DNA from: Borreliella andersonii
GTDB lineage: Bacteria; Spirochaetota; Spirochaetia; Borreliales; Borreliaceae
Direction of reading: 5' to 3'
Assembly: GCF_032595875.1 (NCBI RefSeq)
Contig: NZ_CP132457.1
Location: 248,001 to 312,000 of the forward strand
Length of the DNA stretch: 64,000 bases
Positions 28,892 through 37,996 of the stretch are shown piece by piece. Position numbers and translations under genes: made by a program. Position 1 is the stretch's first letter; every line of letters starts with the position of its first letter. The notes under the pieces were generated by a model. That model ran no database searches and had not been told where the DNA came from. It worked only from the letters and a program-made list of their open reading frames with translations.

Positions 28892-29194
28892 TTATCTCTT
28901 AATATTAACATTTCTACCAATTTTAGGATCTTCAAATTTATCAGAATATAAACTAAGCATTACCCTATCTTCATTCTTATTTTTTTTAATTGGAAACGAA
29001 AGCAAATAATCATCCTCTACCTTATTAACTGCACATACATTACTAACCTCAGAATCAGTATGACAATCCCTTAAAAATCTAAATCTAACATTTTGATTAA
29101 TTTTTAATCTTTTGCGCTTTTCACTTTCACTTAAAAATTGTCTGGCTTTAAAAGGTCCAACAACAGACATTTTAAAAACTTCAAATGTATCCAT
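28892..29194 (-). CDS. Uncharacterised small soluble protein
   Basis: 100 aa from ATG at 29194, which has AAGGA 7 nt upstream; the TTG two codons earlier is less likely. Charged, without signal peptide or membrane segment. The middle contains two Cys (FLRDCHTDSEVSNVCAV), and the second half alternates charged and hydrophobic residues, suggesting a small beta-rich fold. I do not recognise the family. It lies between the FapA-like and SwrB-like genes, each separated by about 20-30 bp, so it belongs to the flagellar operon tail and is likely expressed with it. Confidence 0.65.
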   Translation of the reverse strand: MDTFEVFKMSVVGPFKARQFLSESEKRKRLKINQNVRFRFLRDCHTDSEVSNVCAVNKVEDDYLLSFPIKKNKNEDRVMLSLYSDKFEDPKIGRNVNIKR

Positions 29195-29220
29195 ATACAA
29201 ATCCTTATATTAAAGATCAT

Positions 29221-29526
29221 TTACCCAGACTTAAAAGGAATATAGGTCATAACTTTAATATAATTATCATCCTCTATAAAAGTAACGTTATTATAATCTT
29301 TTGCAAGCTCATAAAAAGCATTTTTAATATAAAGCTTAACACCTGAACAAGCTATATTTTCAACAGAGACTTTACCATCTATCTTAGTATTTTCAAGCGC
29401 ATTTTGCAAATCAATTCGCTTAGCTTCTATCATTTTTATTTCCATCCTAAGAATTTTACTCTCATTAACAAATTCATTATAACTATCAATTTTTAAGGAT
29501 TTTTCTGATTTATCTGTAATAAGCAC
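29221..29526 (-). pseudogene. C-terminal part of the frameshifted FapA-like gene
   Basis: A 101-codon frame whose GTG start overlaps the end of the 538-codon FapA-like frame by 17 nt. It reads as the missing FapA C-terminus: a coiled coil continuing that of the upstream frame (NESKILRMEIKMIEAKRIDL), then a small beta domain (DGKVSVENIACSGVKLYIKN). Removing one A from the A10 tract at 29531-29540 joins the two into a single protein of about 634 aa spanning 29221-31126. No ribosome-binding site supports independent translation. It could be expressed by slippage on the A tract, or the shift may be a sequencing error. Confidence 0.7.
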
Positions 29527-31126
29527 AATATTTTTTTTTTAAAGCAACAATATCTTTGGTCAAAACTTCTAATCGCTTTTCAATCTTTTCAAGATGACTA
29601 GTAAACCTAGTTAGTAAATCCTTAATTTCAGGATCATAACCAACATCAATGCAAGTTTCACAACTTCTATCAGAGCCTATAGAATACGCCCTAACCTCTT
29701 CTTTGGCACAAACATTAGAACCAACTATTTTAGATTTTTTGCCGATACAAAGAACTCTCTTTTTAGAAGAAACTGAAGAATTCACAATACCTCTTAAAAC
29801 TTCAACTTCCCCACCACAATTTAAAATAACATTTTCTAAAAACTTAGCCCTAACACTACCCCGTGCATAAATTTTAGAATCACCCTTACCATTTACACCA
29901 CTATGAAAAATAATAGACCCATCCGTTTTTAAATTGCACCGCCCCACCAATCCTTTCACTTCTATTCCACTTTTAGCCATAATATTGTATCCATCTAAAA
30001 CATTGCCTTGCACAATAACCATACCATTATTTACTATATCCCCAGTAGCAGGTCCAACATCACCTTTGACTAAATAAATATTATGAACAGATATTACACC
30101 ATCTGAAACAGACATATACCCATTACATTTTGCCCGAATTTTATAACCATCTCTAAAAGTATTCTCACCCAAAATAAAATTAATATCCTGTCCGCTTTCT
30201 GATTTTAACACTTTTCCAAAAACAGTATAACCATCTACACCCTTGCCAAAAGGAATAATTCTCGCCAACTCTTCACCTTCAATTACATTTCTAAATCCTA
30301 TGCTTGAAATCTCATACTCGCCAAGCCTATTATTTTCATCAACAATAAAATCAATATAAGAATCCTTGCCCCTTACCGGCTCTAGACCTTTTGCAAGTTC
30401 AACAGGCTCACCATAAACAGGATAATCCACAAATTTTGCTACTTTATCCTTAAGTATTGCAATATCTATTACCCCATATTTCCTAAGAATATTGAAAATA
30501 TCTTGTGCAAAAATTTCAGCTCCATTAATTCCAGGCGCAGTAAATTCAATGGTAACTGACATTGAATTTTCTGATATTTGAACCATCATAGTAACATTTT
30601 CAGAAGGATCAGATTCAAAATCAGCAATTTTTTCATAATATCCACTAGCATTCTCAACTATACCTTTCACAATATCTTTATTGAAATTTTCAATATTGCT
30701 ATGTAATTCTAATTTAGAAATAATATCTTGATGCTTAATAGGAATTCCTTGTCCTTTTGGTGAGATAACCTTTAGAAATACGCCCTTTGAAGATTTCCTG
30801 ATAAAAAATTCGCCATCTGCTGAAATCACTTCTTCTTCTCCTGAATCATTTTTTGAATCAAGAGACACTTTAGGATTGCCAGAAGAATTCTTATAGGCAA
30901 CTATTTTCCATTTTTTCTTCCCATATCCCAATATGCCATTACTACCTTTTAACAAAATCTCATAGTCTAACTCTTTATAAGGCACTGAAAGCTCCAAAGA
31001 AGCATCATTTAAAGCCTCTTCAAGAGTATCAGCTTCTATTTCCATTAAATCGACATTATTTTCTCTTTCTAAGTAAGATCGCATCTTATCACAAAGTTCA
31101 GAAAAACTTATAACCCTGTCGTCCAT
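29510..31126 (-). CDS. FapA/DUF342 family protein with Jag_N-like N-terminus, truncated by frameshift
   Basis: 538 aa as read. Residues 30-78 resemble the Jag_N/KhpB N-terminal domain (EADTLEEALNDASLEL, then GSNGILGYGKKKWKI). About 155-490 is the DUF342/FapA region, a right-handed beta-helix with repeated Gly-containing turns (GDVGPATGDIVNNGMVIVQG, VKGLVGRCNLKTDG). A coiled coil starts at the end and is cut off by the A10 shift; the continuation lies in 29221-29526. FapA proteins were named for flagellar assembly, but their biochemical role is unclear. The gene is 3 bp from its upstream neighbour, downstream of flhF-flhG. Confidence 0.82.
   Translation of the reverse strand: MDDRVISFSELCDKMRSYLERENNVDLMEIEADTLEEALNDASLELSVPYKELDYEILLKGSNGILGYGKKKWKIVAYKNSSGNPKVSLDSKNDSGEEEVISADGEFFIRKSSKGVFLKVISPKGQGIPIKHQDIISKLELHSNIENFNKDIVKGIVENASGYYEKIADFESDPSENVTMMVQISENSMSVTIEFTAPGINGAEIFAQDIFNILRKYGVIDIAILKDKVAKFVDYPVYGEPVELAKGLEPVRGKDSYIDFIVDENNRLGEYEISSIGFRNVIEGEELARIIPFGKGVDGYTVFGKVLKSESGQDINFILGENTFRDGYKIRAKCNGYMSVSDGVISVHNIYLVKGDVGPATGDIVNNGMVIVQGNVLDGYNIMAKSGIEVKGLVGRCNLKTDGSIIFHSGVNGKGDSKIYARGSVRAKFLENVILNCGGEVEVLRGIVNSSVSSKKRVLCIGKKSKIVGSNVCAKEEVRAYSIGSDRSCETCIDVGYDPEIKDLLTRFTSHLEKIEKRLEVLTKDIVALKKKYCAYYR
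29531..29540 (-). repeat. A10 homopolymer (coding strand) at the FapA frameshift
   Basis: Ten consecutive T on the plus strand, A10 in the message, follow GCTTT. With ten A the frame ends after KKKYCAYYR; with nine it continues KKNIVLITDKSEKS into the downstream coding frame. Runs of this length favour polymerase and ribosome slippage. Confidence 0.85.
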
Positions 31127-31128
31127 AT

Positions 31129-31608
31129 TTATTCCTTTTTGCTCATTAAAGTTTTAATAGCATCTGCAACAACTTTTGGATCATTGTTCTCAATAAATGA
31201 CATTTTTTTATTTTTGTCACTCCCCCTATTTATATCTTCCGTATCAAATTTATAATTTTTAACCTCTTCCATAAAATCAACACCACCACTGCTATTTTGA
31301 GAATTTTCATAAAGAGAATTTTTATTTTGAAAATCAAGGCTCTCTTTAAACTCCTTATCACCCTTCTTATCATCTTGAGGCTTATTTCCCATATCTCCAG
31401 ACAATTCCGTTGAAAAAAGATTTGATAAATATTTCTTATAGATATACTCAATCAAAAGCCCAATAACAAAAAAAAATACAAACTGTAACAAAGATCTATT
31501 TAAGATTGTAAAAAATGATAAACCACAAAACAAGCCTAAAGCCGCTGAAATAAGCAACGCTGACGCACTAGTTAATAAAATATACTTTAATTCCCTACTT
31601 AAAAACAT
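31129..31608 (-). CDS. Small two-helix membrane protein; locus reported as atypical Hfq
   Basis: 159 aa. Two hydrophobic helices at about residues 9-30 and 35-57 (YILLTSASALLISAALGLF, LLQFVFFFVIGLLIEYIY) are followed by a charged, probably flexible, cytoplasmic tail ending VADAIKTLMSKKE. From memory, the equivalent B. burgdorferi locus (BB0268) was reported to act as an Hfq-like RNA chaperone. I see no Sm1 or Sm2 motif, and the protein is predicted to be in the membrane, so that assignment is surprising from sequence alone. It sits between flhG and the FapA-like gene with gaps of 2-6 bp, so a flagellar link is equally plausible. Confidence 0.7.
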   Translation of the reverse strand: MFLSRELKYILLTSASALLISAALGLFCGLSFFTILNRSLLQFVFFFVIGLLIEYIYKKYLSNLFSTELSGDMGNKPQDDKKGDKEFKESLDFQNKNSLYENSQNSSGGVDFMEEVKNYKFDTEDINRGSDKNKKMSFIENNDPKVVADAIKTLMSKKE

Positions 31609-31614
31609 AATGTC

Positions 31615-32502
31615 TTATTCCACACCAAAAAATCTTAATATAAAACCTATAACCCCTCTTCTTTTTCTGTTATCTAGAGAAACCTCCTCAAGGGTGGCAA
31701 CAATAGAATCAAGACAATAACTAGCTTTACTATTTGGATTTACCAAAATAAAAGGTTTTTGCTTAAAAACAGAGCTTCTAATGTTTTGATCCTCATAAAT
31801 ATGACCCAAATAATCAATATTTAAATTTAAAAATTGCCCCGAAATATCTATAACCTTTTTAGCAACTCCCTTAGCCTCACTAACATTAGCTACTCTATTA
31901 ACAATAAGCCTTAAATTTTTTAAATTCTCCATCTTATAAGACAAAACCTTTATTATTCCATAAGCATCGGTAATAGAAGTAGGCTCTGGAGTAGTAACAA
32001 TAACAACATCGTCACTGGAAAGCAAAAACGAAATAACTTGTCTCGAAATTCCAGCACTCGTATCTATTACAACTATATCATATTCATATATTTTTAATAA
32101 TTCCTTTATAAATTTATTAACATCAACATCAGAAAGATCTAAAAGCTCCATTGTACCAGAAGCACCAGCCAAAAGATCAATGTTGTACTCTGTCTTTGTT
32201 ATTACTTCTCTGATATCACGACTTTGAGCGATCATATGATATATACTATACTTAGGAATAACTCCAAGCAAAATATTAACATTAGCCATTCCAATATCAG
32301 CATCAAGTATTAATACCTTTTTGCCAAGCTCAGAATATTTAAGAGCAAGCCCAATTGCAATATTGCTTTTACCAACACCACCTTTGCCACTACTAACAGC
32401 AATAAATCTTGTTTTACTATTTTGAACTTTTTCATCAACTGAAAAATTCAATTTACCATTTAATCTCATCATATCTCTTAAACTTTGAGCTTGATCTTCC
32501 AT
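31615..32502 (-). CDS. flhG: FlhG/YlxH MinD-like flagellar number ATPase
   Basis: 295 aa MinD/ParA-type ATPase with the deviant Walker [11 protein letters not shown] at about residues 37-46 and [17 protein letters not shown]. The N-terminus begins [13 protein letters not shown], matching the DQAxxLR motif by which FlhG stimulates the FlhF GTPase. The C-terminus is basic and hydrophobic ([13 protein letters not shown]), likely a membrane-targeting amphipathic helix. It controls flagellar number and placement. AAGGA ribosome-binding site; 11 bp after flhF. The pair should set the pole-adjacent positions of periplasmic flagella. Confidence 0.92.
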   Translation of the reverse strand: MEDQAQSLRDMMRLNGKLNFSVDEKVQNSKTRFIAVSSGKGGVGKSNIAIGLALKYSELGKKVLILDADIGMANVNILLGVIPKYSIYHMIAQSRDIREVITKTEYNIDLLAGASGTMELLDLSDVDVNKFIKELLKIYEYDIVVIDTSAGISRQVISFLLSSDDVVIVTTPEPTSITDAYGIIKVLSYKMENLKNLRLIVNRVANVSEAKGVAKKVIDISGQFLNLNIDYLGHIYEDQNIRSSVFKQKPFILVNPNSKASYCLDSIVATLEEVSLDNRKRRGVIGFILRFFGVE

Positions 32503-32513
32503 TATAACTTTCC

Positions 32514-33680
32514 TTAATAATAAGATTTACTTTTTATCTTCTTAATAAACTCTGAATCATCGCTTATTCTGTAGCCATTTATTCTTCTAATAAAAGTAAG
32601 TGGTTCTGCAACGCTGATATTATGAGGAACAATTTGCCCATCCGTAACATAAGAAACTACTTTCTTCATTTCATAAATCAAACTTATCAAATTTCCAACA
32701 CAAGTAGTTTCATCCACTTTGGTAAAAATCACAGTTTTATAATTAAAAGGTGAGAATTGGTGAAATATTTCTTTGACATCTGCTGTTTTTGTAGTAGAGC
32801 TGACAGCCAAATGAAATTCGGCATCCCTTCCACAAGCATTAAGAAGCTCCTTCATCTCAGCAAGCTTCATGAAATCCTTAGGGCTTTTGCCAATTGTATC
32901 AACAAGTATAAGATCGAAATCCTTTGAATCAGTAATTTCATCTTTTAAATCTTTAAAAGACTCAATTGCTCTAACCGGAATGCCCATAATATCACCATAA
33001 GTTTGAATTTGTTTTTTAGCTCCAATACGATAATTATCAATAGTAATAATTTTAATATTTAAACTTTTAGATTCTCCATTAATACCATAAATTGCTGCGA
33101 GTTTTGCAATTGTGGTAGTCTTGCCAACACCTGTTGGACCAACTAAAATAAAAACCCTTTTCTTAAGATTATCAATAATAGATCCTGAACATTTAATTGT
33201 CTTTGCAATATACAAAACAACATCCTCTCTAACCCTCTCATAATCATCAAGATCTGACAAACTAAATTCTCTCTTAATAAACTCATTAATATCTTTAATG
33301 TAGTTTTCAGAAAAATCATTTTCTCTTAAAATGTCTTCAATTTTTGTAATTGTTGGATGATTAATATTTTCTTTTTTATGAGCAAGTTCTGTTTTAAGAG
33401 ATTTAACTTCTTTAAGCACATCTTCAATTGAAGAATTTTCTTCTCTTTTAATACTTTGAAGAATCTTTCGCTTTTCATCCTCAACATTAATCTGTTGATT
33501 ACCAATGTCATATCTAACATAACCTGAAACTTCAACCCAATCTTTGCTAAATAAACCTAAAATCCCTCCATGAGGAACGGTTTTATAAGTCATAACCCTA
33601 GCATTTTTACCATATTTTTTCTTAATCATTTCTATGACTTCATTATAAGTTGGACCTTTTTCCGTAAAATACTGAACCAT
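32514..33680 (-). CDS. flhF: FlhF SRP-type GTPase for flagellar placement
   Basis: 388 aa. A variable basic N-terminal domain (about residues 1-150) precedes the NG GTPase core with P-loop [10 protein letters not shown] at 181-190, followed by [19 protein letters not shown] and [11 protein letters not shown]. The N-terminal segment [19 protein letters not shown] resembles the Jag_N-like motif of the FapA-like protein nearby. FlhF recruits early export and MS-ring components to the pole. It begins 3 bp after the flhA stop, so translation is probably coupled; no strong ribosome-binding site is close to the ATG. Confidence 0.93.
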   Translation of the reverse strand: MVQYFTEKGPTYNEVIEMIKKKYGKNARVMTYKTVPHGGILGLFSKDWVEVSGYVRYDIGNQQINVEDEKRKILQSIKREENSSIEDVLKEVKSLKTELAHKKENINHPTITKIEDILRENDFSENYIKDINEFIKREFSLSDLDDYERVREDVVLYIAKTIKCSGSIIDNLKKRVFILVGPTGVGKTTTIAKLAAIYGINGESKSLNIKIITIDNYRIGAKKQIQTYGDIMGIPVRAIESFKDLKDEITDSKDFDLILVDTIGKSPKDFMKLAEMKELLNACGRDAEFHLAVSSTTKTADVKEIFHQFSPFNYKTVIFTKVDETTCVGNLISLIYEMKKVVSYVTDGQIVPHNISVAEPLTFIRRINGYRISDDSEFIKKIKSKSYY

Positions 33681-33683
33681 ATA

Positions 33684-35774
33684 TTATTCTTCAACCTCTA
33701 CCGTTTTAAGAACATTAACTTTAACATTTTGGGGAACCTCTAAAACAGACATAACAACAAGATCTGGAATCTCCCTGCTTGTTATCACTTTTATTATAGG
33801 TCTTGACGATTCGCTTGAAAGAATAACTGGATAAAACCCTTCTGCTTGAACTTCATTTACAATTTTGAAAAGTTCATAAATAAATTTGGTTTTTAAATTA
33901 GGATCAATTGAGCTCATAAGATCGTGATTGGATTCTACACGAGAATCAATTATTATTTGCTCAAAACCTGGGTTTAAAGTTATTACATTAAGCTCAGAAT
34001 TTAAATCTAAATACCCACTAGTTATTTGTCTTCCAACTGATTGCCTACATTTTTCAATCAAGAAAAATATATCCTTGGTAATACTTGTAAAATCTGCAAT
34101 TGTTTCAAAAATTGTAACCAAATTGCGAATCGAAACCTGTTCTTTCAAAAGACCTTGCAAAACCCTTTGAATTTCACCAACTGAAAAATTCTTAAGAACC
34201 TCTTCAACAATAGCTCCATAATCTTTTTTAAAAACATCAAGGGTATTTTGAACATCTTGACGAGTCAAAATTTCGTAAGAATGTCTTTTAATAAGTTCTG
34301 TCATATGAGTAGCTATAATCGAAGGAGGATCTACAACAGTATATCCTAATCTTTCAGCAGTTTCTCGCCCATCATCATTTACCCAAAGAGAAGGAAGTCC
34401 AAACGAAGGATCTTTAACAAGATCTCCATCTATTCCAGAATCAATTCCAACATTTATAACCAAAAATTTACCAAGTTTAATCTCACCTCGCCCAACTTCA
34501 ACTCCCCTTAGCTTAAAAGAATAAGCATTGGGCTCAAGCCGCATATTATCAACTATTCTAATCTTAGGCACGACTATTCCAAATTCAAATGCAACCTCAC
34601 GCCTTATCTTAACAATACGATCAAGTAGTTCAGAAGTTTTTGTATCATCAACTATTGGAACAAGATTATATCCAATCTCAAGAGCCAGCGGATCAAGCGG
34701 AACAACAGGGGTAACATCTTTGTCTAAATAACTTGATGCTTGCTCTTCTTCAAGTTTCATTTTTTTATCTATTTCTTCTTTATGTCTTATTCTTGAAAGA
34801 GAATAAGCTAAAAATGCAATTGACAAGCTTAAAAAAATAAGAATTAAGGTTGGAAATCCAGGAAGAAAGGCTAAAAAAAACAAAAACCCAGAAACAATCC
34901 AATAAATCCCTAAATGATTTGTGAATTGCTCAAAAATCTCACCACCAAAACTATTTTTTGAAATCGATCTAGTAACAATTAAGCCTGTAGCCGTTGAAAT
35001 TAAAAGCGCCGGCAATTGGGACACAAGCCCATCACCAACTGTCAATGAAACATAATTATTAAGGGCTTGGTTAAAGTCAAGACCTTGCAAAGTTATTCCC
35101 ACCAACAAACCACCAAGAATATTTATAAGGGTTATTAAAAATCCAACCTTAACATTTCCTGATACAAATTTAGAAGCTCCATCCATTGCGCCATAAAAAT
35201 TTACTTCTGATTGTAAATCGTTTTTTTGCCTTGTAGCCTCTTCTTCTGTTAAATTTCCAGAACTGTAAGCGGAATCAATGGCCATTTGCTTGCCAGGAAG
35301 TGCATCAAGAGCAAACCTAGCAGCAACTTCAGCTACCCTTGTTGCTCCTTTGGTAATTACAATAAATTGAACAGCAATGATTATTATAAATATTATAAAT
35401 CCAATAACAAGTCCCTGAATCCCAGAACTACCCACAACAAATGTCCCAAATGTTCTTATCATTTGTCCATCAAAATTTATACCTTTAGTTAAAATTAATC
35501 TAGTAGAAGAAATATTAAGAACGAGCCCAAAAATAGTCATCACAAGCAGTAATGTGGGAAAAATAGAGAAATCTAGAGATCTCTTAGAATAAAGAACAAT
35601 TAAAATAATTAAAAGACTTATTACTAAATTAAGCGTAATCAAAACATCCAAAATAACTGCAGGAAGAGGCAAGATAAACCCAGCAACAACAAATATCAAA
35701 CCAACTGAAATTATTAAATCAGACTTATTATTAAGTCCTGAATACCCTAATATGGAATTTTTTCTAGCATCCAA
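33684..35774 (-). CDS. flhA: Flagellar export gate protein FlhA
   Basis: 696 aa. The N-terminal half has about eight membrane segments, the FHIPEP cytoplasmic loop (GATRVAEVAARFALDALPGK, with GAMDGASKFV). The C-terminal half is the soluble chaperone-substrate docking ring. FlhA is the nonameric gate that couples proton flow to flagellar protein export. It starts at TTG with GAGG about 9 nt upstream; an out-of-frame ATG overlaps this codon, so automated calls could be misled. Lies 11 bp after flhB. Confidence 0.96.
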   Translation of the reverse strand: MDARKNSILGYSGLNNKSDLIISVGLIFVVAGFILPLPAVILDVLITLNLVISLLIILIVLYSKRSLDFSIFPTLLLVMTIFGLVLNISSTRLILTKGINFDGQMIRTFGTFVVGSSGIQGLVIGFIIFIIIIAVQFIVITKGATRVAEVAARFALDALPGKQMAIDSAYSSGNLTEEEATRQKNDLQSEVNFYGAMDGASKFVSGNVKVGFLITLINILGGLLVGITLQGLDFNQALNNYVSLTVGDGLVSQLPALLISTATGLIVTRSISKNSFGGEIFEQFTNHLGIYWIVSGFLFFLAFLPGFPTLILIFLSLSIAFLAYSLSRIRHKEEIDKKMKLEEEQASSYLDKDVTPVVPLDPLALEIGYNLVPIVDDTKTSELLDRIVKIRREVAFEFGIVVPKIRIVDNMRLEPNAYSFKLRGVEVGRGEIKLGKFLVINVGIDSGIDGDLVKDPSFGLPSLWVNDDGRETAERLGYTVVDPPSIIATHMTELIKRHSYEILTRQDVQNTLDVFKKDYGAIVEEVLKNFSVGEIQRVLQGLLKEQVSIRNLVTIFETIADFTSITKDIFFLIEKCRQSVGRQITSGYLDLNSELNVITLNPGFEQIIIDSRVESNHDLMSSIDPNLKTKFIYELFKIVNEVQAEGFYPVILSSESSRPIIKVITSREIPDLVVMSVLEVPQNVKVNVLKTVEVEE

Positions 35775-35785
35775 AAATAGAACCT

Positions 35786-36904
35786 CTAATTAAACTTCTT
35801 AGTAATAGAATATACTTTCACAAGAATTTTTGAAACAATTTCCCAATATTCTCTTGGAATTTCTTCATTAACCTTAACATTAGCATAAAGAGCTCTTGCA
35901 AGTAACTTATTTTCCATTAAAGGAATATTATTTTCTCTTGCAATCTTTTTAATTGTAAGAGCCATTTCATCCTGACCTTTTGCAAGTACCCTTGGAGCTA
36001 ACATTGTTTCGCTATCCCACTTAATAGCAACTGCAAAATGTTCTGGATTTGTAATTACTACATCTGCTTGAGGTATAGCTACTCTTAAATTGGCACTCAA
36101 AATAACCCTCATTCTCTCTTTTATTCTAGATCGAAGTAAAGGATCACCTTCCATTTCCTTTCTTTCCTGCTTTACCTCTTCTTTTGTCATTTTCAAGCTC
36201 TCAATGTACTGAGATCTTTGAAACAAATAATCAAACACCCCTACAATTGCCAAAAACATTACTGAGAAAAAACATATCTCATAGGCAAGCACTAGCACAA
36301 TAGAAATCCCAGACTGAAGTGTATACTCCGAAAGCTTAGAAATTTTGCCTATATTGTTTTCTATAATAAAATAATATATCAAGCATATTATAACAACTTT
36401 TAACAAACTTTTAAACAAATTGAAAAAAGCCCCTGCTGAAAAAAAAGAATTTTTTGCCCATCTGGAAAAATTAAAACTAATTTTATCCCACCTTGGCTCT
36501 AAAGATTTAAAAGTAATAAAAAAGCCTACTTGAATAATATTGACAAAAAAATTAACAGCCAAAGATGCGAAAAAAAACAAAACTACATACCCCATGATGG
36601 ATCTAATATATGCAAAACCCATAGCATAAACACTCATATTCATAACTTCAGGAAGCTTGCTAGCATGCTCTTTAAAAACAGCTATTAAATCTAAAGCAAA
36701 ATAAGAAAGCATGAAAAAAAACAATGCAAATAACAACAAAAGACTAACAGCCGTATTAATTTCAGTAGACTTTAATACTCGTCCTTCTTCTCTTGCTTTT
36801 TGCTTTTTCTGGTCAGTAGGTAATTCAGTTCTTCCCTCATCATCTGCAGAAAAAAAATCAAGGGGAATATACCAACTTTTAATCAAAAATTCATCTTTTA
36901 TCAT
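35786..36904 (-). CDS. flhB: Flagellar export switch protein FlhB
   Basis: 372 aa: cytoplasmic leader (about residues 1-50), four membrane helices, and a cytoplasmic domain. The autocleavage site normally reads Asn-Pro-Thr-His; here it is Asn286-Pro287-Glu288-His289 (ITNPEHFAVAIKW). Cleavage occurs between Asn and Pro and switches export from hook to filament substrates, so the Glu may change rate or specificity. The 23 residues before TELPTDQKK form a longer leader than usual. Starts at ATG in a TAATG overlap with the fliR stop. Confidence 0.95.
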   Translation of the reverse strand: MIKDEFLIKSWYIPLDFFSADDEGRTELPTDQKKQKAREEGRVLKSTEINTAVSLLLLFALFFFMLSYFALDLIAVFKEHASKLPEVMNMSVYAMGFAYIRSIMGYVVLFFFASLAVNFFVNIIQVGFFITFKSLEPRWDKISFNFSRWAKNSFFSAGAFFNLFKSLLKVVIICLIYYFIIENNIGKISKLSEYTLQSGISIVLVLAYEICFFSVMFLAIVGVFDYLFQRSQYIESLKMTKEEVKQERKEMEGDPLLRSRIKERMRVILSANLRVAIPQADVVITNPEHFAVAIKWDSETMLAPRVLAKGQDEMALTIKKIARENNIPLMENKLLARALYANVKVNEEIPREYWEIVSKILVKVYSITKKFN

Positions 36905-37713
36905 TATTTTAAAACTCTAGAAAACAATTTTAAAAAACTAGCAAGAGAATCTAGTGAAAGTTCAATCACTCTTTTTGAAGATATTGCTAAGCTTGGAAAT
37001 CCAATATATAAAATTAACAACCCTAAAAATAGCGAAGTTGAAAAACTAATTATTAATAAATTAATCTGAGGCGATGATTTTGAAAGTATTCCCAATACCA
37101 GATAAAAAAGCAAAAGCAAAGACAATATTGGAAACGAAATTAATAAAGCTTTTTCAAAAAGAAATCCAAAAGACATAAGTAAAAGCTTGAAAAATTCTGA
37201 ATTTTTCATATTGACTAAATGTTCAACCCTAACGTTCAAAATAGAATCATGTATACCAATCACAAAAAACCGAAGTAAAAACTCGCTTGATAAGAACAAA
37301 AGCAAAAACAAATAAGCAAAAATTTGTGAAATAATCATGCTATCTTCTTCTGAAAAAACATCAAAAATATTTGCATAAGCAAGTCCAATTTGATTAGAAA
37401 AGAAAAATCCAACTAAATGAAAAACATTAAAAATTATATTAACAAAAAATGCCTGAATAAGGCCCAAAATAGCTTCTCCTAATAAAATTAGCGCAAAAGC
37501 AAGCATATTGTCTAAAGGATAAATAATTTTAATCTTTTCAACAACAATTACAGAGAGAATCAAAGAAAAGAAAAAATTAAAATATCCTATTTTTATTGTT
37601 GAAAAAAATGGAGAAAATTTTAAAAACATAAAAATTCTAACTAACACAGGCAAAATTGTAAAAGATTTTAAAACCAAAAAACTTAAATTCAAAATTTCAT
37701 CCCAATAGTGCAA
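36904..37713 (-). CDS. fliR: Flagellar export gate protein FliR
   Basis: 269 aa, about six hydrophobic segments, with family features PVLVRIFMFLKFSPFFS and FLFSSEFLLRF-like region near the middle. FliR forms the core export gate with FliP and FliQ. The first in-frame start is TTG at 37713 with no good Shine-Dalgarno sequence; overlapping ATG codons are out of frame. The start is therefore the least secure of the export genes. It ends in a TAATG junction with flhB. Confidence 0.93.
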   Translation of the reverse strand: MHYWDEILNLSFLVLKSFTILPVLVRIFMFLKFSPFFSTIKIGYFNFFFSLILSVIVVEKIKIIYPLDNMLAFALILLGEAILGLIQAFFVNIIFNVFHLVGFFFSNQIGLAYANIFDVFSEEDSMIISQIFAYLFLLLFLSSEFLLRFFVIGIHDSILNVRVEHLVNMKNSEFFKLLLMSFGFLFEKALLISFPILSLLLLFYLVLGILSKSSPQINLLIISFSTSLFLGLLILYIGFPSLAISSKRVIELSLDSLASFLKLFSRVLK

Positions 37714-37724
37714 TTAGTCATAAA

Positions 37725-37988
37725 TTAAACATTTTGCAATTGACTAAAAATCATATAAGTAAACTGCATAAGCTTATTCAAAATCCAAGGCCCAAAAATC
37801 ACAATGGTTAAAAGTATAACAATAATCTTTGGAATAAAACTCAAAGTTTGATCTTGAATTGAAGTAATAGCTTGAAAAATTGAAATCAAAAGACCAACTA
37901 TAAGAGCTATAACCAACATTGGAGCTGATAAAATAATAATGTTTTCAATAGAAATTCTAATTAAATAAAGAATGTGTCCTGCAGTCAT
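37725..37988 (-). CDS. fliQ: Flagellar export gate protein FliQ
   Basis: 87 aa with two membrane helices, the standard FliQ size and layout (IENIIILSAPMLVIALIVGL, then FIPKIIVILLTIVIFGPW). The conserved GLLISIFQAITSIQDQTL loop between them is intact. Four copies wrap the FliP-FliR helix of the export gate. AAGG precedes the ATG. Lies 8 bp downstream of fliP. Confidence 0.96.
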   Translation of the reverse strand: MTAGHILYLIRISIENIIILSAPMLVIALIVGLLISIFQAITSIQDQTLSFIPKIIVILLTIVIFGPWILNKLMQFTYMIFSQLQNV

Positions 37989-37996
37989 ATATAACC

